Source: Nitzschia sp. DOCU1
Lineage: Eukaryota; Bacillariophyta; Bacillariophyceae; Bacillariales; Bacillariaceae
Assembly: GCA_951394045.1 (NCBI GenBank)
Contig: OX595997.1
Coordinates: 186,001-250,000 of the forward strand
Length of the DNA: 64,000 nt
Direction: 5' to 3'
In this document: positions 9,448 through 17,936 of the stretch, piece by piece
Layout of the letters: each line of letters starts with the position of its first letter
Position numbering within the stretch: the first letter of the stretch is position 1
Translations under genes and position numbers: made by a program
Notes under the pieces: generated by a model
What the model was told of the DNA's origin: nothing
What the model saw: only the letters and a program-made list of their open reading frames with translations
Database searches by the model: none

Positions 9448-10993
9448 CTACCAGTTAGTAAACGGATACGTTCCACGAGACCTCAACAATCCACGGACCT
9501 CGTGGTTGGTGACGATCGAGCTAAAGAGAAATCCTCGCGGGGGGTACAACTCGAAATCGCAGACAGCTTTGAGGCTCGACTTGCTAGTAAAGAAAAAGCT
9601 GATGGGGTGTCGGCTAACTTTTTCGCCTAGCAATACCGAGATCTGGCATATGCAACCGGAGTGGATTCAAGCTTAAATCCTAGTAAACTCTATCTGAGAT
9701 CTGTCAATTCCCCAGCCAGCAGGTTCAAGCACTATGAAAGGTCAAGCTCGTACTCATACTGCCCCGCCAGCACAGCAACTGGTGGGCGGGGCAAGGGGCA
9801 GATTTTTCGTCAGCTCGGATGCTGTTACCACCAAATGGCTTTGGACACCCTGGCCAGAGGGAGCCCGCCAGCAAAAGATTGACGTGGGGGCAAAAATACC
9901 AAAATCGGACATTAGAATGGGAAAGGGTTTTCATCACACAGCCTGAACGCAAGAAGGTGGAATGGACTTTTTTCAATGCCGAACGTTTCTCGGCGTTGAA
10001 CGGCGACTTAATATAGGACTTGTGCAACGAGTCTGGAGACGATGAGCATTCATGGGTTCGAAGAGTCTTCCCTGATGCTGCCACAGGATGTAACTGTGGA
10101 TACGTCTCTTGTTCTGGTGGATGAATCTTTAAGCTCGTCTTGAAAATGTCGGCTTTAGTCTGCGAAGCAGACTTGGACCGGAAATCACCTGCCATTGTGC
10201 GATTGCAATCAACAAGCCTAGTTTCATGGCATGTTTCAGCAAGCAATCCAAGTGTTTGTCAAGAAAAATCAGCTGCAGACAAAAACAGTGCTCGTACGTT
10301 TGTCATTGTATATTTGCAATACAGCTTATTTTCATATTGAGGGGTCCGAAGGAGTTTTGTTACAGGCTTTGTTGGATGACAAGCACGGTCCCTCCCCCCA
10401 CCGCAACGGTCTGTGGGAGCCGCCGACAGCGTCGGTACAGTTGCTTCCACCGTCATTTCTTCTTGCAAACAAAAGGACGTTACTTTCCACTATTGTTTTT
10501 GAAAATCAAGCTATTAGCGTAGCTACCGGTAGCTAGCGTAGCCAATCGATCCGTTATTGAGGTGCAACGAAAAAATTTGTGGAGAAAGAAGTCGTGTCAA
10601 TCCTAAGAAGTACGATTAATGAAAGGTATAAGTATTACTCCAAGAAATAAGCCCTTACCGTAGGAACCTCTTTGGGCCTTCTTTAAAAATGACCAAAAGC
10701 GCAACCATCGGAACGAACCATGACGAACACCTAACCAAAACTATGCGTTGCGTCGCGAAAAATTCGAGGATTGCCAGCTCCGCGAATTTTCCGTCAATCG
10801 TGCGGTTTTGCGATATGTTGTGACGTCTTTTTACCTTCCAGCAACAAATGACCTTTCCCGATACTGGTGGGTGCTTTTCGATTCCCAGAGCTATTGCTAC
10901 TGTGTCTTTACCCGATTTTTTTCTATTATATGGAAGCAGAAGCATCAGAAGAAGAAGAATGCGTCATTGACAGGGGGAAACAAAAGTAGAAGC
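9448..10993. other. 1.5-kb intergenic region
   Basis: No gene is supported here. Open stretches on both strands lack any domain and overlap each other. Two small inverted repeats are visible: a 10-bp stem with one mismatch near 9976-10002, and a 12-bp palindrome GCTACCGGTAGC near 10520. The 3' part is the promoter side of the repeat-protein gene. Confidence 0.5.
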
Positions 10994-13900
10994 ATGAAAC
11001 GCTTGCGCCGCCGCCTTTTGCTCGGGGTGATTTTGGGTGTGGTGGCCGCGGTGTTTCGTAGGACGACACGAGCCATGAGTGCAAGTGCTATAGAACAAAT
11101 GGGGCGTGTTCGGGAAGAAAATGGGGAGGGGGCCCATGGGGATATTAAAAGTGGCAGTGGGGTTGATGTAGCCACTACGCAAAGATCGAGACGCGAGTTA
11201 GCAGGTCAGAGTAGCCCGCCGGAAATGAGATCGCTACCGTGTTCCAACGGGGACGATGATGACATTGTCACATTCACCACGGAAGTTATTGTAGAGTTGG
11301 AAGGTCGGAATTTTGGAGCTGACGACCCCCGGCGAGTGGATGGGGGAACCTTGGAAGTCTTGTTTCGGGAGTCGTATAATCGGCTGTCGGAACGAAATTG
11401 CGATTTCTACGGGCGCCGTATCCAATACGTCACGGTAGAACGACTCCAAGATGGAGAAAACGTCTTTAGGAGACAACAAGGTGATTGTTATCCACTGCGA
11501 ATGACCGTCGTGGGGACGTGTCGAAATGGATGCAATCCAAGCCTTCCTTTATTGTCAACGACAAAGGCCGAAAGCACCACCAGCTCTCGCCCCATTCGCC
11601 GGGTAAATTTTACGACTTTGATCGGTGACGCCGAGGAACCCACAACTACAACTAGTCGGACCGATTCCAGACCGTCTAGCAATGCATTTCGGGATGGGCG
11701 AGGAGGTAATCACCACAACATGACAAATATTGTGAGACGGAACCGCTGGCGACGCGGTGGGCGGCTTCATCGTCAGCGGCGTCATCCCCTTGCAGGTTCT
11801 GCTGGTCGTCATCTCGAACAATTGAATCCATTACTGGATCTACGGATACTACTTCCACTTGCAGCGAATAGTACTATCTTGCAACATCATCATCGACGTC
11901 TCAAACAATACAAAAAGCAATTCACTTTTGAAAGAGAATTAGCGTCAAAGAAGTCGGACCAAAGAAAGGAAAGTCATCAGCCGAAAACGAGCAATCTTTT
12001 GGACGAATTGACATTTGCATCATTACCATCCAAATCGGCCAAAAAGGCGCATCCACAATCCTCGGGCCACAAAACGAACAATCTTCTTGACGAGTTGACA
12101 TTTGAACGAAAATCAACCAAGTCGTCAAAGTCGGTCAAAAAGGCGGTTTCCAGCAGGTATCATCAACATGCCAATGGTCAAAAGCCCAATCTTTTGGACG
12201 AATGGACGTTTGAATCGTACCATTCTTACTATCGTTCCAGCAAATCTACCAAATCCACCAAATCGTCGAAAACTTCGAAGTCATATGGACATGGGAACAG
12301 CAGGGGGGAAGGCAAGGGCGTAACGCCAATCGGAAACGGCGGCAGCAATCTTTGTTCTTGTCAAAATCCAAATGCTGATTTTCGGGCACCCACTGTAGAC
12401 GAATTACGAGAAGTATATGGCCGTACCATTTGGGATGTCGCACAAGGCCATTTACATGTCGCCTCGGTAGCACATCCATCTGGACAAGGAGATGTCAATG
12501 TGGAGGCTCTGTGTCAAGTGAGGGAGGTGTCCAATTCAAAGTGTTCACGCGATGATGTACCGCCTCGAACTTTTTCCTCGTTTGTGGCCATTGAATTGTA
12601 TGGAGATCCCAAACGTGTCACCAAAGCAGAACGCAAGGTTTTGGAAAATGCCGTGGTTCAAGTCTACAACGGATTACAAGCGAATCAATGTGATGTGCCG
12701 CAATTTCGAAGAGCTATAGAAGCCGATATAGTTCTACAGGGGAAAGGAGATACAATGGGCAATTTTGTATATATCGCCAGAGTCGATGGAACCTGTCAGG
12801 GAGTGGGATGCGGTCAAAGTTTGTTCGGCGATTCCGTAGGCTCATCAAGAAGGAGACAATTGCATTATGATCTAATTGAAGGGCGGGATCATCAAACTCC
12901 GGCACTTAGCTGTGGTTGTCCTGTAAATGCGAACAAATTTGGTCCACCTACGACGGCTGATTTTGAAGTCGAATTGTACATGGTGACTCAGCAGCTCGCG
13001 AGGGAAGGTCGATTGCCAAATATTAGAGCAACTGGGGACGTTGCCGAATTGCCATTGGATGCTGATGGGTATACTCCTCCGACGCCTTCTCCCCTGTCTT
13101 TGCCAACCGTTCGTCCGACGCGACCGACAACGCCAGGCAACATTCCGACATTGGCACCAGCCAGAGTTGCGACAGAAATGCCGGCGAACGACCCCTACCA
13201 GCGACATACGTTTCCGCCGTTTCTATTTAAGAATCCAACAGACAGTCCAACTTTTACCAGGGAACGTCCAACAAGAGCCCCGACAGACATAGAGCCATTC
13301 ACACCCAAACCTAGCTTTTCCATGAATCCACCAAGCGACAGTCCGAAAGCAACCAGTGAACCAAGCGGTCCGACTCTAACGCCGGCTCCAAAAAATGGTG
13401 GCTCCGAGCCTACAACTGTTGCTCCACAGCGAACGATTTCTCCGTCGATTCGTATACAACCAACGTCTAGCCCGACATCTTTGATGACCATGACGAATTC
13501 ACCCACAACGGAAGAAGTATTCAGTCCCAGTCCGACCATTTCCCAGACGACGAGTCAAGAACCTGCCGACGTCACCCTAAAGCCGAGTCTACCTCAACCA
13601 CAGCCAAGTTCAAAGCCTACCTTACGGGATGGGCCGACAACACAGACGCCAGAACCAAGTAGCGACCCCACAGGTGGTAGTGTCTTGACGAAATCGCCAT
13701 CAGGGGTCCTACCCACTTCCGGCCCTGTGCCCACAACTTTTGCTCCGAATTTGAGGCCAACCATAAAACCTAGCCAAATTAAGCCCACAAGTGCACCGAA
13801 CGAACAGCTTTCGGTAGAGCCAACTCCAGAAGCTGCCGACGTCACCCTAAGGCCGAGTCTACCTCAACCACAGCCAAGTTCAAAGCCTACCTTACGGGAT

Positions 13901-15967
13901 GGGCCGACAACACAGACGCCAGAACCAAGTAGCGACCCCACAGGTGGTAGTGTCTTGACGAAATCACCATCAGGGGTCCTACCCACTTTCGGCCCTGCGC
14001 CCACAAGTTTTGCTCCGAATGTGAGGCCAACCATAAAACCTAGCCAAATTACGACAACAAGTGCACCGAGTGAGCAGCTTTCGGTAAAGCCATCTCCGTC
14101 TTCGAATGCACCCAGCCCAGAGAGTTCACAAAAACCATCAGGTGGTTCGAATGCGCCGAGTCCACAGCTTTCCGAAAGACCGTCAGGGGGGTCGAATGCG
14201 CCCAGTCCTTTGCTATCCCAAAAGCCATCAGCGGCGTCAAATGCACCCAGCCCAGGGAATTCGCAAAAACCATCAGGCGGTTCGAATGCACCTAGCCCAG
14301 ATCTTTCGCAAAAGCCATCAGGCAGTTCGAATGAGCCTAGTCCACAGCTTTCGGAAAAACCGTCAGTATTGTCAAATAAACCCAGTCCTCTGCTATCCCA
14401 AAAGCCGTCTGTGTCTTCGAATGCTCCAAGCTCAGAGCTTTCGCAAAAACCATCAGGTGATTCAAACGCGCCGAGTCCACAGCTCTCTCAAAAGCCATCT
14501 GTGTCTTCGAATGCGCCGAGTCCACAATTTTCCGAGAAACCATCAGGCGGATCTATTGCACCCAGTCCAGAACGCTCGGAAAGGCCCTCTTCATCTTCGA
14601 ATGCACCTAGCCCAGATCTTTCGCTAAAGCCATCAGGCGGCTCGAATGAGCCTAGTCCGCTACTTTCGCAAAAACCATCTGGCGGCTCGAATGCACCGAG
14701 TCCACAGCTTTCCGAAAAACCGTCAGGGGGTTCGAATGAGCCCAGTCCTCTGCTATCTCAAAAGCCATCGGCTGAGTCAAATGCACCGAGTCCACAGCTT
14801 TCTCAGAAGCCATCGGCTACTTCTAATGCCCCAAGTCCACAGCTATCTGAGGAACCTTCAGCCGCGTCGAATGCTCCCAGTCCACATATTTCAGAAAACC
14901 CGACATCTGCATCGAATGCACCCAGTCCAATGCTTTCCGAAAAACCATCTGCCGCGTCGAATGCTCCCAGTCCACATATTTCAGAAAACCCGACATCTGC
15001 ATCGAATGCACCCAGTCCAATGCTTTCCGAAAAACCATCTGCCGCGTCGAATGCTCCCAGTCGACAGCTTTCGGAAAAACCATCGGCGGCTTCGAATGAA
15101 CCTAGTCTACAGTTGTCCGAAAAACCATCAGCCGCGTCCAACGCTCCGAGTCCACAGCTCTCAGAAAAGCCGTCTACAGCTTCAAATGAACCAAGTCCGC
15201 AGTTGTCCGAAAAACCATCAGCGGCGTCCAACGCTCCGAGTCCACAGCTCTCAGAAAAACCTTCAACGGCCTCAAACGAACCCAGTCCGCAGGTTTCTGA
15301 GAAGCCTTCAGCCGCGTCAAACAAACCCAGTCTACAACTTTCGGAAAGGCCTTCAACTGTCTCAAACAAACCCAGTCCGCAGGTTTCTGAGAAGCCTTCA
15401 GCCGTGTCAAACAAACCCAGTTCGCAGCTCTCGGAAAGGCCTTCAACTGCCTCGAACAAACCCAGTCCACAGCTTTCGGAAAGGCCTTCAGCTGCTTCAA
15501 ACAAACCCAGCCCACAGCTCTCGGAAAAGCCATCTACAGAATCGAATAAACCCAGTCCACAGCTTTCGGAAAGGCCTTCAGCTGCTTCAAACAAACCCAG
15601 TCCGCAGCTCTCGGAAAAGCCATCTACAGAATCGAATAAACCCAGTCCACAGCTTTCGGAAAGGCCTTCAGCTGCGTCAAACAAACCCAGTCCGCAGCTC
15701 TCGGAAAAGCCATCTACAGAATCGAATAAACCCAGTCCACAGCTTTCGGAAAGGCCTTCAGCTGCTTCAAACAAACCCAGCCCGCAGCTCTCGGAAAAGC
15801 CATCTACAGAATCGAATAAACCCAGCCCACAGCTCTCGGGAAAGCCATCTACAGAATCGAATAAACCCAGTCCACAGCTTTCGGAAAGGCCTTCAACAGA
15901 ATCGAATAAACCCAGCCCACAGCTTTCCGAGAAGCCATCTACAGAATCGAATAAACCCAGTCCATAG
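10994..15967 (+). CDS. secreted Lys/Ser- and Pro/Ser-repeat protein, silaffin/cell-wall type
   Basis: I chose the ATG at 10994 because it begins a typical signal sequence (basic MKRLRRR then LLLGVILGVVAAVF); the frame is open further upstream without a better start. The 1657-residue product has a Cys-containing globular domain (about residues 90-180); three NLLDE-(L/W)-TF motifs separated by Lys/Ser-rich clusters such as SSKSTKSTKSSKTSKS (about 330-430); a second Cys-containing domain (about 450-680); a Thr/Pro-rich linker; a 90-residue tandem duplication; and then a long array of 15-residue SNxPSPxLSxKPSxx units. Lys/Ser clusters resemble silaffins, which template silica; the Pro/Ser array suggests an extended, probably modified wall or mucilage protein. 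The frame stops at TAG 15965-15967 inside unit 42, although the repeats continue in frame to 16108. Function is inferred from composition only. Confidence 0.75.
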   Translation: MKRLRRRLLLGVILGVVAAVFRRTTRAMSASAIEQMGRVREENGEGAHGDIKSGSGVDVATTQRSRRELAGQSSPPEMRSLPCSNGDDDDIVTFTTEVIVELEGRNFGADDPRRVDGGTLEVLFRESYNRLSERNCDFYGRRIQYVTVERLQDGENVFRRQQGDCYPLRMTVVGTCRNGCNPSLPLLSTTKAESTTSSRPIRRVNFTTLIGDAEEPTTTTSRTDSRPSSNAFRDGRGGNHHNMTNIVRRNRWRRGGRLHRQRRHPLAGSAGRHLEQLNPLLDLRILLPLAANSTILQHHHRRLKQYKKQFTFERELASKKSDQRKESHQPKTSNLLDELTFASLPSKSAKKAHPQSSGHKTNNLLDELTFERKSTKSSKSVKKAVSSRYHQHANGQKPNLLDEWTFESYHSYYRSSKSTKSTKSSKTSKSYGHGNSRGEGKGVTPIGNGGSNLCSCQNPNADFRAPTVDELREVYGRTIWDVAQGHLHVASVAHPSGQGDVNVEALCQVREVSNSKCSRDDVPPRTFSSFVAIELYGDPKRVTKAERKVLENAVVQVYNGLQANQCDVPQFRRAIEADIVLQGKGDTMGNFVYIARVDGTCQGVGCGQSLFGDSVGSSRRRQLHYDLIEGRDHQTPALSCGCPVNANKFGPPTTADFEVELYMVTQQLAREGRLPNIRATGDVAELPLDADGYTPPTPSPLSLPTVRPTRPTTPGNIPTLAPARVATEMPANDPYQRHTFPPFLFKNPTDSPTFTRERPTRAPTDIEPFTPKPSFSMNPPSDSPKATSEPSGPTLTPAPKNGGSEPTTVAPQRTISPSIRIQPTSSPTSLMTMTNSPTTEEVFSPSPTISQTTSQEPADVTLKPSLPQPQPSSKPTLRDGPTTQTPEPSSDPTGGSVLTKSPSGVLPTSGPVPTTFAPNLRPTIKPSQIKPTSAPNEQLSVEPTPEAADVTLRPSLPQPQPSSKPTLRDGPTTQTPEPSSDPTGGSVLTKSPSGVLPTFGPAPTSFAPNVRPTIKPSQITTTSAPSEQLSVKPSPSSNAPSPESSQKPSGGSNAPSPQLSERPSGGSNAPSPLLSQKPSAASNAPSPGNSQKPSGGSNAPSPDLSQKPSGSSNEPSPQLSEKPSVLSNKPSPLLSQKPSVSSNAPSSELSQKPSGDSNAPSPQLSQKPSVSSNAPSPQFSEKPSGGSIAPSPERSERPSSSSNAPSPDLSLKPSGGSNEPSPLLSQKPSGGSNAPSPQLSEKPSGGSNEPSPLLSQKPSAESNAPSPQLSQKPSATSNAPSPQLSEEPSAASNAPSPHISENPTSASNAPSPMLSEKPSAASNAPSPHISENPTSASNAPSPMLSEKPSAASNAPSRQLSEKPSAASNEPSLQLSEKPSAASNAPSPQLSEKPSTASNEPSPQLSEKPSAASNAPSPQLSEKPSTASNEPSPQVSEKPSAASNKPSLQLSERPSTVSNKPSPQVSEKPSAVSNKPSSQLSERPSTASNKPSPQLSERPSAASNKPSPQLSEKPSTESNKPSPQLSERPSAASNKPSPQLSEKPSTESNKPSPQLSERPSAASNKPSPQLSEKPSTESNKPSPQLSERPSAASNKPSPQLSEKPSTESNKPSPQLSGKPSTESNKPSPQLSERPSTESNKPSPQLSEKPSTESNKPSP
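13562..14101 (+). repeat. 270-bp tandem repeat within the repeat-protein gene
   Basis: Two copies (about 13562-13831 and 13832-14101) encode a 90-residue Pro/Ser/Thr-rich unit beginning ADVTL and containing PSLPQPQPSSKPTLRDGP. The copies are almost identical in DNA, indicating recent duplication. Confidence 0.9.
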
Positions 15968-16108
15968 CTTTCGGAAAAGCCTTCAACAGAATCGAATAAA
16001 CCCAGTCCGCAGCTTTCTGAGAAGCCATCCACAGAATCGAATAAACCCAGCCCACAGCTTTCCGAGAAGCCTTCCACAGAATCGAATGCACCTAGCCCGT
16101 CTGCTTGA
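14102..16108 (+). repeat. 45-bp coding minisatellite, about 44 units
   Basis: Units of 45 bp encode 15 residues of the form SNxPSPxLSxKPSxx. The first third is diverse (GG, AA, VS endings); the last third is nearly homogeneous (STE/SAA endings), as expected if the 3' end has expanded most recently. Three more units follow the TAG at 15965 in the same frame, ending with the tail NAPSPSA and TGA at 16106-16108. Confidence 0.95.
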
Positions 16109-16131
16109 TAATTGTGTTTTAAGGATTATTA

Positions 16132-17502
16132 CTACTTTGCCTTTGGTTGTTGTTCTTGCTGATGATCTAGCCAAACTTGATTGGCGTGTGCCTTGGCTTG
16201 TCTCCATAACGTTTGAAATTCGTCGTCGTCCACCTCATCTTCCGCCATTGCCAATCGTTTCCAAAGTCGTTTTTGTTCCTTGATGAATGCATTACTATTT
16301 TCTCGTGTCACTGCCAACACTTTTTGTGCCAAGTCTTGCTTCATTCGTTCCAGTAAAGGAAGTGTTTGTTGTTGTAATTGATCGGAGGTTGATTGATGGA
16401 CGTCGTATTGATCCAAGGTCAAGGGTGCTGCCGCCTTTGTGATCATGGCCCGTTTTCGTTTGTTGCGTGCTAGTTGCTGTTGCGTTTCTTCTTCTACTTG
16501 ACGTTGTTGACTTTGCTTGGCATTGACATCTTGCGCATGTAATGGGCAATAAATGCATTGAATGGTATCCAACGTTTCATCGTTTGGCAATCCAGGAAAG
16601 TAGTAGACTCGCCTCAAATTTTTCAGAGTCGTCGCTCCCCACCGTGCACAACCTACATGAAATGCGAGCGTACAGGTTTGATCATCCTGTAAGGACTTTG
16701 TATGCGTCGGTCGAAATAGTTTGTACTCTGACTTGTCATTGGCACTACATTGCACCGCGATGCGATATATTTTGTTGTTATCCTTGTTGTTTCCGCCGGC
16801 GTAATCGTCCATTTTGCAAATTTCGCACGTCAATGCCATTTGATGGTCTCTTATGACCTTTGTCCATTTAGGTTCCGTGTGCCATACGAAATGATGCGTG
16901 GGAGCAAAGCCTTGGAACTTGTCGTCATTGTCATTGTCGCTGTTTTGTTCTTGATCGTCCAACTCTGGATTGACGGATCGATCATCTTCCGAATCCGATT
17001 CTTCCCCTTCATGTGTCGTACCTTCTCGACTTGTCGCATACAATAAAGTGCGCGTGGCCAAGAAGAATCCACAAATGGTATGTGCCCACACCAGTCGATA
17101 TTGGTGTTTGTCGTCAACAGTCGTGCATGTGTAGAGTTGCCGCGCCTTGTTACCGTAATTGTCATAGACGGGATGCATGGCATGAATTTCATCTGTGTTG
17201 TTATAGCCACACAAATCACAAAAGGCCGGCCGTGTTGTTTGTGTAATGGCCAGCATTTGCCGAGTCCCTTTTTGTTCTTGATGTACGTAGAACGTTCGTC
17301 CCGTCGCTTGGCAGGCCCAACATTGAAAGTTCCTTTCCGTAAAGGTGGGCATGCCGTAGCAATCCCGATGAACGAACAACTGGCAGTCGGTGCATTGAAT
17401 CAGCACAAGCGTGTTGTGGCCGTCGCCGTACCCACACACATCGCATTTAGCGTTGCTGTTGCTGTTGCTGTTGTTGTCGTTGTTATCAGTAGGAGTGGTC
17501 AT
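16132..17502 (-). CDS. PHD / extended-PHD zinc-finger protein
   Basis: The product has 456 residues from an ATG at 17502. After an Asn-rich start it has a PHD finger from residue 20 (CDVCGYGDG, CTDC, HRDCYG, CWAC). A second zinc-binding region follows, starting FCDLCGYNN with WAHTICGFF, then an insert with an acidic tract, and CEICKMDD, FHVGCARWG and IYCPLH at about residues 245-340. That order matches the PHD plus extended PHD (HC5HC2H) pair of JADE/BRPF/MLLT10-type chromatin readers, which bind histone tails and nucleosomes. The tail is Gln/Lys-rich and helical. The exact family is uncertain, because the insert inside the ePHD-like part is unusually long. The gene converges with the repeat-protein gene (23 bp from its last repeat) and diverges from the WW-cyclin gene. 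Confidence 0.85.
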   Translation of the reverse strand: MTTPTDNNDNNSNSNSNAKCDVCGYGDGHNTLVLIQCTDCQLFVHRDCYGMPTFTERNFQCWACQATGRTFYVHQEQKGTRQMLAITQTTRPAFCDLCGYNNTDEIHAMHPVYDNYGNKARQLYTCTTVDDKHQYRLVWAHTICGFFLATRTLLYATSREGTTHEGEESDSEDDRSVNPELDDQEQNSDNDNDDKFQGFAPTHHFVWHTEPKWTKVIRDHQMALTCEICKMDDYAGGNNKDNNKIYRIAVQCSANDKSEYKLFRPTHTKSLQDDQTCTLAFHVGCARWGATTLKNLRRVYYFPGLPNDETLDTIQCIYCPLHAQDVNAKQSQQRQVEEETQQQLARNKRKRAMITKAAAPLTLDQYDVHQSTSDQLQQQTLPLLERMKQDLAQKVLAVTRENSNAFIKEQKRLWKRLAMAEDEVDDDEFQTLWRQAKAHANQVWLDHQQEQQPKAK

Positions 17503-17936
17503 GTTGCGGATGATCTATTTGAATGAAGATTGTTCATGGTCGTCAGGGGGGGGCAAGCGAAAGCGCACAAAAAAGATATGCTCTTTGAAATGGATGGGCC
17601 CGCTCGTATCCCACACAGACACAGACACACTGACACTGCGCAGCAACTCACGAATGTGAGATGCCCGTTGAGTCGCATGGCTGGGCGTCCCCTGCGACAC
17701 ACATGATAGGATATCGGAGTAGCCAACGCATGGTCTTGCCGCGCAATTGCGTCCAATTGCGTCTGACACGACTGACTGGACCTTGATGAACGTCGCCCAT
17801 TTTGATGGACAAAAATAAAAAAAGGAAGACCATGGACCTCTTGCACATCCTTCCTCTTTGACTTCCTCTTTGAAACTCAACTCAACTGAACTCAACGCAA
17901 CAAACACACAAAGTATCCACCCCCAGTAATAGCACC
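17503..17936. promoter_or_regulatory. shared divergent promoter region
   Basis: This 434-bp gap separates the start codons of the PHD gene (minus) and the WW-cyclin gene (plus), so it must hold both promoters. An A-rich stretch, AAAAATAAAAAAAGG, lies about 110 bp before the plus-strand ATG. No conserved motif is identified with confidence. Confidence 0.5.

Noticed and set aside
9725..10246. 173-codon minus frame in the intergenic region
   Set aside because: No domain, odd composition and overlapping open frames on the other strand.
10748..10993. Upstream extension of the repeat-protein frame
   Set aside because: It begins at TTG, lacks an ATG and would bury the clear signal peptide that starts at 10994.
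14803..16077. Antisense open frame of 424 codons
   Set aside because: It is the reverse complement of the 45-bp coding repeats; the open frame follows automatically from the repeat composition and has no independent signal.
14646..16283. Second plus-strand frame of 545 codons over the same array
   Set aside because: Same cause: a shifted frame of the minisatellite without stops. The 10994 frame has the signal peptide and domains.
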